Part shown: one piece after another, positions 46,013-56,125 of the stretch | How the letters are laid out: the number at the start of each line of letters is the position of its first letter | Numbering within the stretch: position 1 is the stretch's first letter | NCBI GenBank assembly: GCA_032622095.1 | Contig: CP136067.1 | Location: 54,599,899-54,663,898, forward strand | Direction of reading: 5' to 3' | Source of the DNA: Siphonodentalium dalli | Lineage: Eukaryota; Mollusca; Scaphopoda; Gadilida; Siphonodentaliidae | Length of the DNA: 64,000 bases | The notes under the pieces: generated by a model | Seen by the model: only the letters and a program-made list of their open reading frames with translations | The model's database searches: none | What the model was told of the DNA's origin: nothing | Translations under genes and position numbers: made by a program

Positions 46013-46300
46013 ACAGACAAATTCAGTTCAATATACCCCCCCCCCCCCCCAGTTTTCTTTGCAAAATCAGGGTATAATGAGTTCAACTGGTTACTGGTGG
46101 TTAAGGAAATAATATTCGAACAGCCAGGCCTGATCATAGTGTCTGACATTTGCAGAATGAGGTCCCCAAAGGATGAATTTAATGATGCAATCCTGCAATG
46201 CGGGCTAGCATCACCAAATTCACCCTCTGGGGACCTCATTCTGTTTAGGCCTCAACTGCTATGGGAGACATAGCATCAGGTTGAAGTTCTCCAGTTAAAG
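46013..46300. repeat. Poly-C repeat plus palindromic family C, copy 4
   Basis: CAGTTCAATATACCCCCC with a C run (46037-46050) and AAATCAGGGTATAATGAG, then family C: TTGCAGAATGAGGTCCCCAA, GGATGAATTTAATGATGC mirrored by GCATCACCAAATTCACCC, TCTGGGGACCTCATTCTG. Same adjacency as at 14.75-15.2 kb. Confidence 0.7.
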
Positions 46301-46431
46301 TTGGTGATGTGCACCCATTGGGCACCTCAAGTATGCATTTTATCTTCTACAGATAAGGGGATATAGAAACTAAACAGAAGGGAAAAAGTAAGTAAAAATG
46401 TCAATTGAAGACCCTATATACTTCCCAGAAG

Positions 46432-46560
46432 ATGAGGCCTAAGCAGAATGGAGACCCTGCCTAGTGTATATGGTGATGCTAGCCTGCTGTGCCGGGTAGC
46501 ATAACTAAATTCACCTTCTGGGGACCTCATTCTGCAAATGTCAGACACACTAAATTCAGG
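46432..46560. repeat. Palindromic family C, copy 5, half-decayed
   Basis: GAGGCCTAAGCAGAATGGAG, GGTGATGCTAGCC, then GCATAACTAAATTCACCTTC, TGGGGACCTCATTCTGCAAA and TGTCAGACAC. Confidence 0.65.
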
Positions 46561-47306
46561 TTTGAGAACACACTGGCAGGAGTGCTAGCTAATGCATTTG
46601 TTTCGGCCAATTTGGCCGGTTACTTCATGTGACTTTTTCATCTGACGTGTGTGTCGGATAATTGATCTGGAGGATTTATGTAAATGTTAGCCCAAACTAC
46701 ATTTCCAAGTAACGATGGTTTTGTTGTTTATTTTGAGGAATAATACCGCGTCAGATGAATTCAGCCCAAATATGTTAACAGTTGTCGTGTCAAACATTCG
46801 GCAGTAGGTTAGCGTTATTTAGTATTTGTGGATGTCCTTTAACATGGGGAAATAGACTAACTGCGCTTGAACGAGCATGTGAATTTGTCGTTTTTAATGT
46901 ACAGCAACTTGATAATCAATAACAGAGGCATTCTCTGTCAAATAAGGTCGCTCTATTTACGGTATTAATTGCGGAACTTTCTAAAGTAAACTACGCGTAA
47001 ACGGATACATACGGTAAATTCTAGAATGAGCCGGAATCGGCCTAATCGCCCCAGGGCCAACTCGCCCAGTCGACGTGTGTCAATTCGGTACCTACTATAA
47101 CATGTACCCGAGTCCGATACGGAATAAAAGATGTATACGGGTGTTATATAGCGTTTGGTCCGTTGTTTCTCAATGAATATTATTGAAATTTGGTGTATAT
47201 GTCCGGGCTGGGACATGGAATACAACAACGTTTGAATTGTTTTTAAATTTACAAATTTGTTGATTTTATTCAATTTGTTTTCGTTCTGAAAACACACTAT
47301 AAAGTG
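46561..47306. other. Intronic; no feature recognised
   Basis: No exon, RNA or repeat signature supported. Confidence 0.35.
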
Positions 47307-47480
47307 TATATATAAGGATTAACTGTCATGTGGACTGTTTTTATGGAGATGTAACGGTGAGGTAAGTGGACATAACTTGTGTAAAACCCAAAGGGTTTTA
47401 CATACAAGTTATGTCCACTTACCTCACCGTTACATCTCCATAAAAATAGTCCACATGACAGTTAATCCTTATATTTATAT
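47307..47480. repeat. 174-bp foldback with about 80-bp arms
   Basis: The arms are almost perfect inverses: AAGGATTAACTGTCATGTGG, GGAGATGTAACGGTGAGGTA, AGTGGACATAACTTGT and the complement, with loop AAAACCCAAAGGGTTTT. It could form a long RNA hairpin if transcribed. It may be a TTAA-end MITE (TTAA occurs in both arms), but no clear target duplication. Confidence 0.8.
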
Positions 47481-47825
47481 ACATTTAGCGAAAAAGCCGC
47501 TTTTGTAAATATATTTAAATCGAAAAGTGTATCGTGACAAGATCAGCCCAAAATACCCAATAGCACCCTTGGCAAAAGTTAATAGGAACAATTTCTCTTC
47601 ATGTTGAAACCCGATGATGTATTAAGTCAATCCTGCGCGAGTCAAAATGCGCCCAAAGCATTACGCGTTCGTCTTTCCAAACCTAATTACGTATCGATGG
47701 TGTTATTAGCTTGGTTTTATGAGGCGTTACGCATTCACCGAGAAATAACTGCAACTAGCCACGTGGGCGCCGACCAATCAGAATGCTGGATTTAGTGATG
47801 ACAACACTTAGTGTGTAAATATAAT
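47481..47825. other. Intronic; no feature recognised
   Basis: No supported exon or repeat. Confidence 0.35.
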
Positions 47826-48128
47826 ATAATAACGAACACGAGACATACATAATTTATAAACTGTTAACAAAAGATATCAAATTCAATACATGACAAAGAT
47901 GACTCAGTGGAGTTTATAAAGTGAACATAAAAACATTGAGGTAAGAATCTTTTTAAGGAATGCAACTTTATTTAATGATAATAAACACATAAATTAAAAT
48001 AACAAACATGAGACATACATGATTAATAAACTGTTAACAAAAGATATCAAACTCAATACATGACAAAGATGACTCAGTGAAGTTTATAAAGTGAACATAA
48101 AAATATTAAGGTAAGAATCTTTTTAAGC
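47826..48128. repeat. Direct tandem duplication, 170-bp period
   Basis: GAGACATACAT, TAAACTGTTAACAAAAGATA, AATACATGACAAAGATGACT and GGTAAGAATCTTTTTAAG occur in both copies (47840 and 48010) with few mismatches, so the duplication is fairly recent. Confidence 0.85.
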
Positions 48129-49330
48129 ATTACTAAACCGTTTAGCACAGACCACAGTCCACTTCACTCATCCGATCATCACCAAACTTCATATTTATCT
48201 TGATATTGATCTATCAGATGAGAGCTATCAAATATTGTTTTAATTTCATAGGAAAAAATGGTCGCCAGCGGCCATATTGCATTTACGTTATATTTTATCG
48301 CGTCATGTCGATATCTAGTATTACTTAGAAATTTCACCTTTCCAGATTCATAATTGCTCCATTGACTGTAACAGATGAAATTATTCCCCTCTTCGGATAG
48401 AGTGTCACTGAAACTTTATTTTGTCAGACTGTCTGTATAATCACTGATTATATATGGCAATAATCTGTAATAAGATGTAGCACTATTTTATTTTATATTT
48501 ACATGCAGTGCTGTTTTTATACATCAATTCTAATCCCCCTAGATCATCATGTGATCGATCATACATCGCGCGAGGACCTGGTTGAATTAAGGGGGTTTTA
48601 TGGATCACTTCTGTCCTCAAGCTAGATTATACTTATGACATTTAATGGCATGTTTTCTAACGTGGAGGGTTAGATATGCTTGAGAAACCACCACTCTTTA
48701 ATTCACACCAAGTTCTCAGCTGTCATGTTCGGATATTAGAACCCATAGCCATGATATATGGTTTATTTTGTGTATACTAGTAATATAGTTATTTCCAGTA
48801 CCTTTATATACCAGTACTGTGTATAACAATGCATATAAATTAATCCATGTATACATGTATATTGATTCAACGGATTCAGTGGTTTTGTCCATCAGTCTAT
48901 CAAATTTGCGGGGAAAACATGGCCACAAGCAGTACACCCTGCTAAATTTCGAATTTGAATCAATTGGCGCACCCCGCAGCCAGCTTTTATTGGAGAACTT
49001 TTTCTTATGTGGATATTTTGGGTCACCGCTAGATGTGAGCCATATTTTGTTCTCAAACTGTCCTTGTGAAGACATCACTGCCAGCGGTGATCTTCAATTT
49101 TACTATTTTTATGGCTAAATAATTTGGTTGATCCTACAGACGAGACCCCTTGTCCGATCGTCATCAGATTCCACAATTATCTTCTGGATAACCAGGGTGA
49201 GAGTAATCTAATTTTCCCGAATTTCGTTAAAAAACATTACCACAGGCAGCAATTTGGTATCTTACTCTTTGATCCTTTTTTGCATGACTGAATTGTTTAG
49301 CAACTGTACAGACATATCCCTCATCTGATT
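48129..49330. repeat. Decayed relatives of the 20.9-23.0 kb array
   Basis: Units near 48140, 48930, 49110 and 49290 carry CTCATCCGATCATCACCAAA, CAGCGGCCATATTGCATTT, ATTGGCGCACCCCGCAGCC and CACCGCTAGATGTGAGCC. 48300-48890 between them has no feature. Confidence 0.55.
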
Positions 49331-49570
49331 TTTATATACATGTATATCTCTTCATGCGGATAGCCAGTATTACGTAGGTACTTCAACTTTCTGCATTCCT
49401 GTCATCATTTGAAATATAAAAATTTACCTGATACATGCACCCTTCAAAATTTGTTTCGTCGTATCTATTTTAATGACCCGTATGGTAATATTGATACAGA
49501 TATATTTGTCAAACATTTCTTTGTACAATATACAGGTATTTAGTTTGTAACTAAATCTAGAAATATATAA

Positions 49571-50050
49571 TAGTAGCTCGTGGACCCCACTTCGTCCGGG
49601 ATGTTCCCCTCTGATTTTCGGAGAAATGCGCGATTTAACCTTGAATTGACTATTTTAAAGGTGAAGGTCATGTCGGGGTCACGATTTGACCCGTCCAAAA
49701 CACTCCCCGGACAAAAGTCACGACAAAAGTACCCGTCGAAATCCGCCCGGCTTTATACCCGATTTGACCTTGAATTGACAATTTTGAATGTCAAGATCAG
49801 GTCAGGGTCATGATTTGACCCACCCGAAACACTCCTGGGACAAAAGTAACAGTAGGTATCAAATTTCGTTGAAATACTTCCGTTTTACCAGATTTGACCT
49901 TGAATTGATCTTTTTGAATGTCAAAGTCAGGTCGGGATCAAGATTTGACCCGTCCAAAATACTCCCTGGAAATAATTTCCCCTAGGTATCAAATTTCGTC
50001 AAATCTGTCCGGCAGTTTTCCCGGCCATAGCTAACAGACAAACAGACAGA
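49571..50050. repeat. 130-bp tandem repeat, second array, 3 units
   Basis: Head TAGCTCGTGGACCCCACTTC, GTCCGGGATG. Units anchored by GATTTGACCTTGAATTGAC at 49634, 49763 and 49893, each with GGTCACGATTTGACCCGTCC. Same family as 29857-30450. The frames across it are repeat-encoded, not genes. Confidence 0.8.
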
Positions 50051-50074
50051 CAAATGTCCAAAATATATATTAAA

Positions 50075-50460
50075 CTAGCTGATGTACTCGACTTCGTTCG
50101 GGCTAGTTAGGGATTTTTTTGTGATCGCCTCCATCTGGACAGTACCCAGTATATACAGCGTCTGGCCAAACTATTGTTCAATTGGTCCAGAAACATGCCT
50201 ATATCAGCACGTTCGAGAACATGGTCCCACGTGAAATTGGACCCGTCCATATTGCTCCCGGGATCGAAGTAGTCCTACACACAAATTTTTAGTCGGATCG
50301 GTCAAGGTCCAGAAACATGCCTATGAGCGAGGTCAAGTTGACACGTTAAATACCAAATTCGAGCAGTGTTAGAGTCTATAACACATACACACATGCATTC
50401 ACGCATACACACATACATACATACATACAGACAGGTGTTTCAAAATGTATAATCGATAGC
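50075..50460. repeat. 'AGCTGATGTACTCGACTTCG' repeat, third member with different body
   Basis: It shares the head hairpin (CCGACTTCGTCCGG type) with the two arrays, but the body differs: GGTCCAGAAACATGCCTAT appears twice (50198 and 50319). Ends in a CATACATACATACAGACAG microsatellite. Confidence 0.55.
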
Positions 50461-51944
50461 TACAACAATTCTATGGTAGATAGTTCACGGCCGACCTGAT
50501 GCATGCATCTTAGTTTTCTTGTTCACACCTGTCAGCCTGATAACATCTCAATGATGTCTCAACATCTGATGACTGTGTATTTATATTAACTCTCTCTCTC
50601 TCCCTCTCTGTCTGTCTGTAGCTAATACAATTGACTGAATCTGCTGGTGGGAGAGATCCTATGAGTTATGAGATGAGATTGGGGTGGGATGCTGTTGGTT
50701 GAGGGCAGGGTGGTGGTCTGGGTCATGTGGGGGGGGGGGGGGTGATGGAAAGGAAAGTTTCCATGATTTCATTAAAAAAGATTTTCATAACTCTGCTGAT
50801 GTTACAACGGTATTAGTTTTGCATTATTCGATCGACAACTGACCTAACATAAAATTGTCGAAATCAAGGCCGTAGAACAGCTGTAGAAATGTATTTTTAC
50901 AGCGATAACGCTATGCCCACAAGCAGACTTGGTATTAAAATGAAGTTTATCATCTATTGCACAGCAAGAGACCGATTAACCCACCCATGCGAAGGTGCCA
51001 TGAAACACGAAAAACTGCGTTCGACGTCAATGTTTAGAATTTAGATTTCTCGATGAATATGCTAGCAAACAACAAGTGTTAGGTATCCAATGACAGTGGA
51101 ATACTGCGCATTCGTTTTTAGCTACAATATGGCTGTTTTAGAACGAATAATGTAATGGCGAACTCGCAAACACGCGCCGATGAAAACAGCTAAAAAATAG
51201 ACTCGATGTTTACAATAACAGGATCGATTTCAGCTGATATATTCCATATAATTGTCCGAACCCGAACAAAAATTGTTTCTGAACCTGAACAAAATCATCG
51301 GAAATATTGCGAATCTGAACCTGAACATTTTGAAATTTTCAAAGGTCGTTTTTCGGAGTTAGACAATAACAAATATCGCCGGTTTTGCACTCCGAAGATG
51401 TGTGGTAACCTAATCTACCCACGACAATACATAAATTTGCGGATCCATGAGCCCAGGGCCAAAAAATTACGAAAAAGCGAACATTTCGCCGCCTCGAAAA
51501 AATTTCGAAATTTATGATGACTTGACACGCCAAATGCAACATTTCACATGCCTGTCATACGAAAGACATGTTACGTATGTGTTGGGCATACAAATTCCTA
51601 CATAACTGTTTAAAGGTGTATCACCGAAAGATGTCGTTAATTGATGCTTGAAGACAATATATACACTTACCGTTTATCCTGTCCACTGGGCGCCGCCATC
51701 TTGAAACGTACGAACCTAAACGGGTATCCGACAGTGACTATTGGCTTGGCTTATTTCAGAATCAAATAAGTCGGATATATATGAACCTATGTGAAAATTT
51801 ATGTGCAAATGTGCGCGAAGCGCACACGGGAGCTGCAGGCCCCTAACGCACAACGGGAGCTGCATTCCCCTAACGAACAAAGGGGGCCTGTTTCAGCTAG
51901 TGTAAAATAATTAAATTGAATATTGAATATTATGGCTCAATTAC
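50461..51944. other. Intronic; simple repeats only
   Basis: (TC)n/(TCTG)n at 50591-50621 and a G run at 50731-50742. The 103-codon frame at 51206-51517 contains internal GAACCTGAACA reiteration and no recognisable family. 51815-51900 has a GGGAGCTGCA duplication. Confidence 0.45.
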
Positions 51945-52218
51945 CTGAATGTGCCATCGATATATTGCAATACCGGGCCAAATTCTTTGTGTCTACGGAA
52001 AGCTTCGCTCAGTCCAGTCAATGGTTCAAACACGTAGAAGACACCATGATGGTTGTCAAGAAGGCTTCCAGCAAATGTTGAACCACCACGCATATAGGCT
52101 AAAAGAATGACTCCTGTTGTTTTGGTCGGTTTCGGTGCGGCAGTCAACCTCGGCATGCCACTGCCGATGAAGTGATTCAACAAGAAGTAATTCTTGATTC
52201 TCGGGATTCTCAGGTCAA
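51945..52218 (-). CDS. Carbohydrate sulfotransferase, 5'-PAPS-binding exon
   Basis: An internal exon: acceptor tttctttctag ends at 52219, donor GTAATTG begins at 51944. It encodes DLRIPRIKNYFLLNHFIGSG, then TTGVILLAYMRGGSTFAGSL and LDNHHGVFYVFEPLTGLSEA. RGGST[F] is the invertebrate-style form of the 5'-phosphosulfate loop (R-S/G-G-S-S/T), and VFYVFEPL matches the family's FYLxEP block. It starts with two bases of a split codon and ends with AG, which combine with the A of the 27159 exon to give Arg. Upstream exons with the cytoplasmic tail and membrane anchor must lie further right or outside the window; I could not identify them. Confidence 0.85.
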
Positions 52219-52241
52219 CTAGAAAGAAAGGAAGTTGCAAT

Positions 52242-52275
52242 TTAACCGTTTCTTTACTGAATGGAGAGATGCATG
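52242..52275. mobile_element. Left end of a family B piggyBac-type MITE (remnant)
   Basis: TTTAACCGTTTCTTTACTGA, ATGGAGAGATGC resembles the family B end, with TTAA at 52242-52245. No matching right end by 52560. It lies 23 bp from the sulfotransferase acceptor. Confidence 0.35.
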
Positions 52276-52710
52276 TTCTCAGCTATATCCGGTATGTATT
52301 ATATCGCAGGTAGGTGTAATGATCCCCGAAATGAAAAAGTTGCCGCTTATAGTCTATATCGGCAGTTACTTATTATTATTGTTTTTTTTTTTTTTTTACA
52401 GTTTTACCATTCTTTTTATTTAAGCAAATGTTGGGCTCATTTCCTGGTACAGTGTATTACATTTGAACAACAGCTGCACTTAACGATTTATTATATTATA
52501 ACATAATACATTATTTCATACGACAGATACATTAACATAGTAATCATTAATTAATACAAAGTCTTCAATAGCCAGATAAATATCCGACCGAATCTAAATA
52601 TGCTAGCATTGCCAACTGCCCTTAATTCTCTGTAAACCCTCTTGAAGTGACGCAGTCTGTTGTTGACGCTCCTGTATTTTCTGTTGTGGTCTGACACGGC
52701 CGCCGTTGCT
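52276..52710. other. Intronic; no feature recognised
   Basis: A T-run near 52381-52398. Nothing else supported. Confidence 0.35.
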
Positions 52711-52800
52711 TCTTGTAATAATAATAATAATAATATTTATATAGCGCCTATCCCCCGTATATAAGGGGCCCTAAGCGCTTTACACATTATATAAATACAC
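52711..52800. repeat. (AAT)n followed by 'TATAGCGCC...AAGCGCTTTACA' dispersed repeat
   Basis: AATAATAATAATAATATTTA, TATAGCGCCTATCCC, CCTAAGCGCTTTACACATTA is a type of short interspersed repeat widely seen in aquatic animal genomes. I cannot assign a named family. Confidence 0.65.
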
Positions 52801-52956
52801 AAGAAATGCACATGCAAAATAATCAATAGATATGTGGAATTATATATACTAGTAATAAGATTTTGTTATTACGCCACATCGTGGTGTTGCTTGGTACGCA
52901 GATTTTGATATTCTGTGGTCCAATCATGTCTGTGGTGCAGTGGGCGAATAGAATTT

Positions 52957-53417
52957 TTTTTTGTACCTTACTCAATCGTACCGATAGAATCACGTAGATG
53001 CTGAATTTGTAAAATTAACGCGTGGTGTATAATATGTTTTTGAAAATATGACTCAGTCGTATCGATAGTCAGGACAGGCTGAAATTGTAAACTTAAAGTC
53101 ACCGGTGTAATAATATGTTGTTGAAAATATAAATAATCTGATAGCCTGAAAATAATGTACAACCCATTGGGAGCCCCTGGTAATACATCGTCGGAGATTT
53201 TGTTTTTGTACCTTAGTCAATCGTACCGATAGAATCACGTAGATGCTGAATTTGCAAAGTTAACACCACCGGTGTATAATATGTTTTTGAAAATATGACT
53301 CGATCGTATCGATAGTCAGGACAGGCTGAAATTGTAAACTTAAAGTCACCGGTGTAATAATATGTTGTTGAAAATATAAATAATCTGATAGCCTGAAAAT
53401 AATATACAACCCATTGG
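52957..53417. repeat. Tandem duplication, 245-bp period, each with two sub-repeats
   Basis: TCGTACCGATAGAATCACGT, AGATGCTGAATTTG and AATCTGATAGCCTGAAAATA recur at 245-bp offset. Within each copy a half-unit (TCGTACCGATAG... versus TCGTATCGATAG..., AATATGTTTTTGAAAATAT versus AATATGTTGTTGAAAATAT) repeats at about 80-85 bp. Confidence 0.85.
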
Positions 53418-53689
53418 GAAACCCTAGCTGATGTAGTGAAGTGAATTATGGGTAATTTTATGCCTGTTCTATTGTGATAACCGCCATCTTTTATGAAATG
53501 TCACCAAGATTTCTCCACTCTATTCTCTTAAAATGCACCCTAATCGGTCAAATTCTTTTGATAATTCTATCTAAATACATCTTAGCTACTATTCGGATCT
53601 GCTGTCCCGGTCGAAAAAGGTTTAGTTTGACCAAAACGGCTATTGACAAAAGTTTGTTTATAAAATAGCGTATGACCGGCCGTACTACA

Positions 53690-54060
53690 CGCTGTAATTT
53701 TTTTATCGAAAACAAATTCAATTTCTTCCATCTAAAACATAATTACGCGCTGGACTCTGTCATTTTAAGAATGTATAAGTATTACACACAGACCCACGAA
53801 GTCTCAACTCAAAATTTTGAAAAATGACAGTTGTATCGACATAAAACGATTTTAATGGCAAATCCCATGTTAAATTTTATCATCGAAAAAAATTCATTTC
53901 TTCCATCTAAAACATAATTATGTGCTGTACCCTATCATTTTAGGAATATATAAGTATCCCACCCAGACACACAAAGTCTCAGCTTAAAATTTTGAAAAAA
54001 TAAGAGATTTATCAACATAAATCGATTTGTATGGCAGATCCCATATTAAATAAATTTTAG
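53690..54060. repeat. Tandem duplication, about 185-bp period
   Basis: ATTTCTTCCATCTAAAACAT, AATTA, TGTATAAGTATTACACACAG versus TATATAAGTATCCCACCCAG, and CTCAAAATTTTGAAAAATGA versus TTAAAATTTTGAAAAAATAA show two diverged copies. Confidence 0.75.
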
Positions 54061-54129
54061 GGCCCTGCAAATGTTTTCTGAGCTGTTCCATATTGGGCAC
54101 CAGAGTCCATATTTGACCGGTTCAACCTG

Positions 54130-54830
54130 ATAATTGTGCGATAGTACAGTCGCGTTACTTTATACGTCAACATTGGTCATTATCACTCGGCAAATTTATT
54201 TTGGTCTATCGTATCAACCCCTATTTCCCCCACGTAGCCTGACTAAGTGTCAACATTGGTCTTTATCGCTCCACTAATTTGTATCGTTTCATCAGTATGA
54301 ATTCCATAACCAATTATCCACATATAACCAACCCAACCTCTAATCCCGGTCTAATTTATTTATTATTTTCATCGCTATAGTCACGTTACGTAATATTTTA
54401 TCGTGTGATACTTGTACTTATATGTCTATGGTATTACTATAGTATACCGTATACGTATATCAATAGCTATTCCTTTCTATATAATTCTGGTGCCATCTAT
54501 AGAGATAGAGATAATTTCATACCCCCCCCCCCAATTTTATATCATTGCTGCTTTAGTACAGTCGCGATGCATTACATGCCAACATCGCTCCACTAATTTA
54601 TGTCAGTTCATCGGTACGAACCCCTTTTTCTCCGAGTCCATATAACCAACCCAACATCTTATCCCGGCCTAAATTATTATTTTTATTTTCATCGGTATAG
54701 TTGTGTTACATACATATTTTTAGCATTTGATTCTAATTTGTATTGTACCACTATAGAAGTCCATAAATGACTATTCTGGCACTATATAGAGATGACTAAG
54801 ATTCTGACACCCCCCTATTTTATAGCCTTG
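54130..54830. repeat. Diverged direct repeat, about 400-bp period
   Basis: AGTACAGTCGCG, CGCTCCACTAATTT, ATATAACCAACCCAACCTCT, AATCCCGGTCTAATT and CTATAGAGATAGAGATAATT in 54145-54545 recur in order in 54556-54830. A C run lies at 54523-54532. Confidence 0.7.
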
Positions 54831-55451
54831 TTCACAGTGGCCTGTAACGCGCTCCGCTGTCCGCCCCTCTTTTGCACTGCCCATATACGCCGCTCTATTA
54901 TACGCGCCTTCTTCGCGTTAATGGAACATTATATAGACAAGGGGCTCTGTCGAAATTCAACGTTTCACCATAGCTCGGGAGTCGCACAAATTTAGCCCAT
55001 TCACCCCAGTAATGATAACGATATATACACGGATGGATCGGCAAAGAATTCATCTTTCAATAAATACCACAAACTCCCATCAGAAACATTCATACACGTT
55101 GCATTTGATAAAATTTTAACCACCGAATATTGTCTCCGGAGAGCGTATTTTTTCGATTTGATCCGGCTCAGACAGCAATGGACGCATTTGTATCGAAATT
55201 CACCACCCATGCAGTTTACTATCATTAAAAATCGTTCAAACGATCAACTAAATATCTGGAACTTATAGTGAATTATTGTCGGCTAATAATTTATTTACTC
55301 ATACAAATCAACACATTGTCAGTAAACAATTCTAATAGAGGAGAAATCTGTCGATAATTCCAACTTTAAAAAAGAAATTTGTCAAGTGACACAGTTCCTA
55401 AGTTTAATCGATTCATTGTGACCTGACCTTTCCATGACTGACAGAGTAGAA
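54831..55451. other. No gene confirmed
   Basis: A minus-strand frame (55001-55225) reads somewhat like protein (CVHCCLSRIKSKKYALRRQY, DGSLWYLLKDEFFADP), but it has no known motif or convincing splice context. Confidence 0.35.
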
Positions 55452-55546
55452 ACAGCCAATCACCGCTCAGTGTTAGAATCGAGGTCAGGTCATAATGAAT
55501 ATTAAAATGAGGACCTCGATTCTAACACTGAGCGGTGATTGGCTGT
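55452..55546. repeat. Hairpin with perfect 35-bp arms
   Basis: 55452-55486 and 55512-55546 are exact reverse complements (starting ACAGCCAATCACCGCTCAGT, ending GAGGTC), with a 25-bp AT-rich loop. TTGACC/GGTCA-type words adjoin. Likely a recently formed foldback. Confidence 0.9.
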
Positions 55547-55578
55547 CAATAAACGGTTGAGTTATAAGCAAAACACGT

Positions 55579-55619
55579 CGCCCGCCCGCCCGCCGCCCGC
55601 CCGCCCACCCGCCCACCGT
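55579..55619. repeat. (CCCG)n GC-rich simple repeat
   Basis: CGCCCGCCCGCCCGCCG and variants; conspicuously GC-rich in an AT-rich setting. Confidence 0.85.
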
Positions 55620-55654
55620 CCCTATCAAACTATAAGTCGAGTTTAAAACTCGAC

Positions 55655-55805
55655 TAAAAATTACCCATAATTCTGCTGTGGTTAATTGGTCAATTACTGT
55701 TGGCATTACTGTAGCCCATATAAGGATGTGAGGTCTAATGATAACTCCATCTACATACAGTAATGTCCAAAGTAATTGACCACTTAACCACAGCAGAATT
55801 ATGGC
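55655..55805. mobile_element. Two facing Tc1-type MITE ends (related to 18772-18988)
   Basis: 55660-55713 (TACCCATAATTCTGCTGTGG ... GGCATTACTGTA) is a right end; 55756-55805 (TACAGTAATGTCCAAAGTAA ... CCACAGCAGAATTATGG) is a left end of the same family. They point away from each other, with about 42 bp between. Confidence 0.6.
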
Positions 55806-56125
55806 GTCCAATATGGTCTACCTAATTCTGCTCCAAAAACATGTATATTGAATATATGGATGTTCACCAAATCAATTACTTGCAAAGCCACAGCCATAAC
55901 TATTTCCCTCCATAGTAATTCTCAAAACAACTTCTTAAGAACAATTGACCAGGTCAGTCGCGCAATTATTGGAAGAGCCACGGTCAATAATTTTGTTTTT
56001 AAACCAAATTTTACATTTAAATTATTGCTTTATTTAACCCAAAAAAAAATATTAATTGAGAAAATTAACTTTTACTACTTGCTAAATTTTATCTTTTAAT
56101 TAAAGAAGATATAATTGAGAGGATA

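Noticed and set aside
46965-47297. 110-codon minus-strand frame
   Set aside because: Arg/Ile-rich composition typical of chance frames in AT-rich DNA; no motif.
49580-49985. Frames with repeated SGSRFDPSK-like peptides
   Set aside because: They are translations of the 130-bp tandem repeat, which is also found at 29.9-30.4 kb in a different frame state with stops.
47826-50460. Direct repeats considered as a CRISPR array or LTRs
   Set aside because: Unit sizes of 130-170 bp without spacers, in an animal genome; no LTR ends (TG...CA), primer-binding site or gag/pol frame between them.
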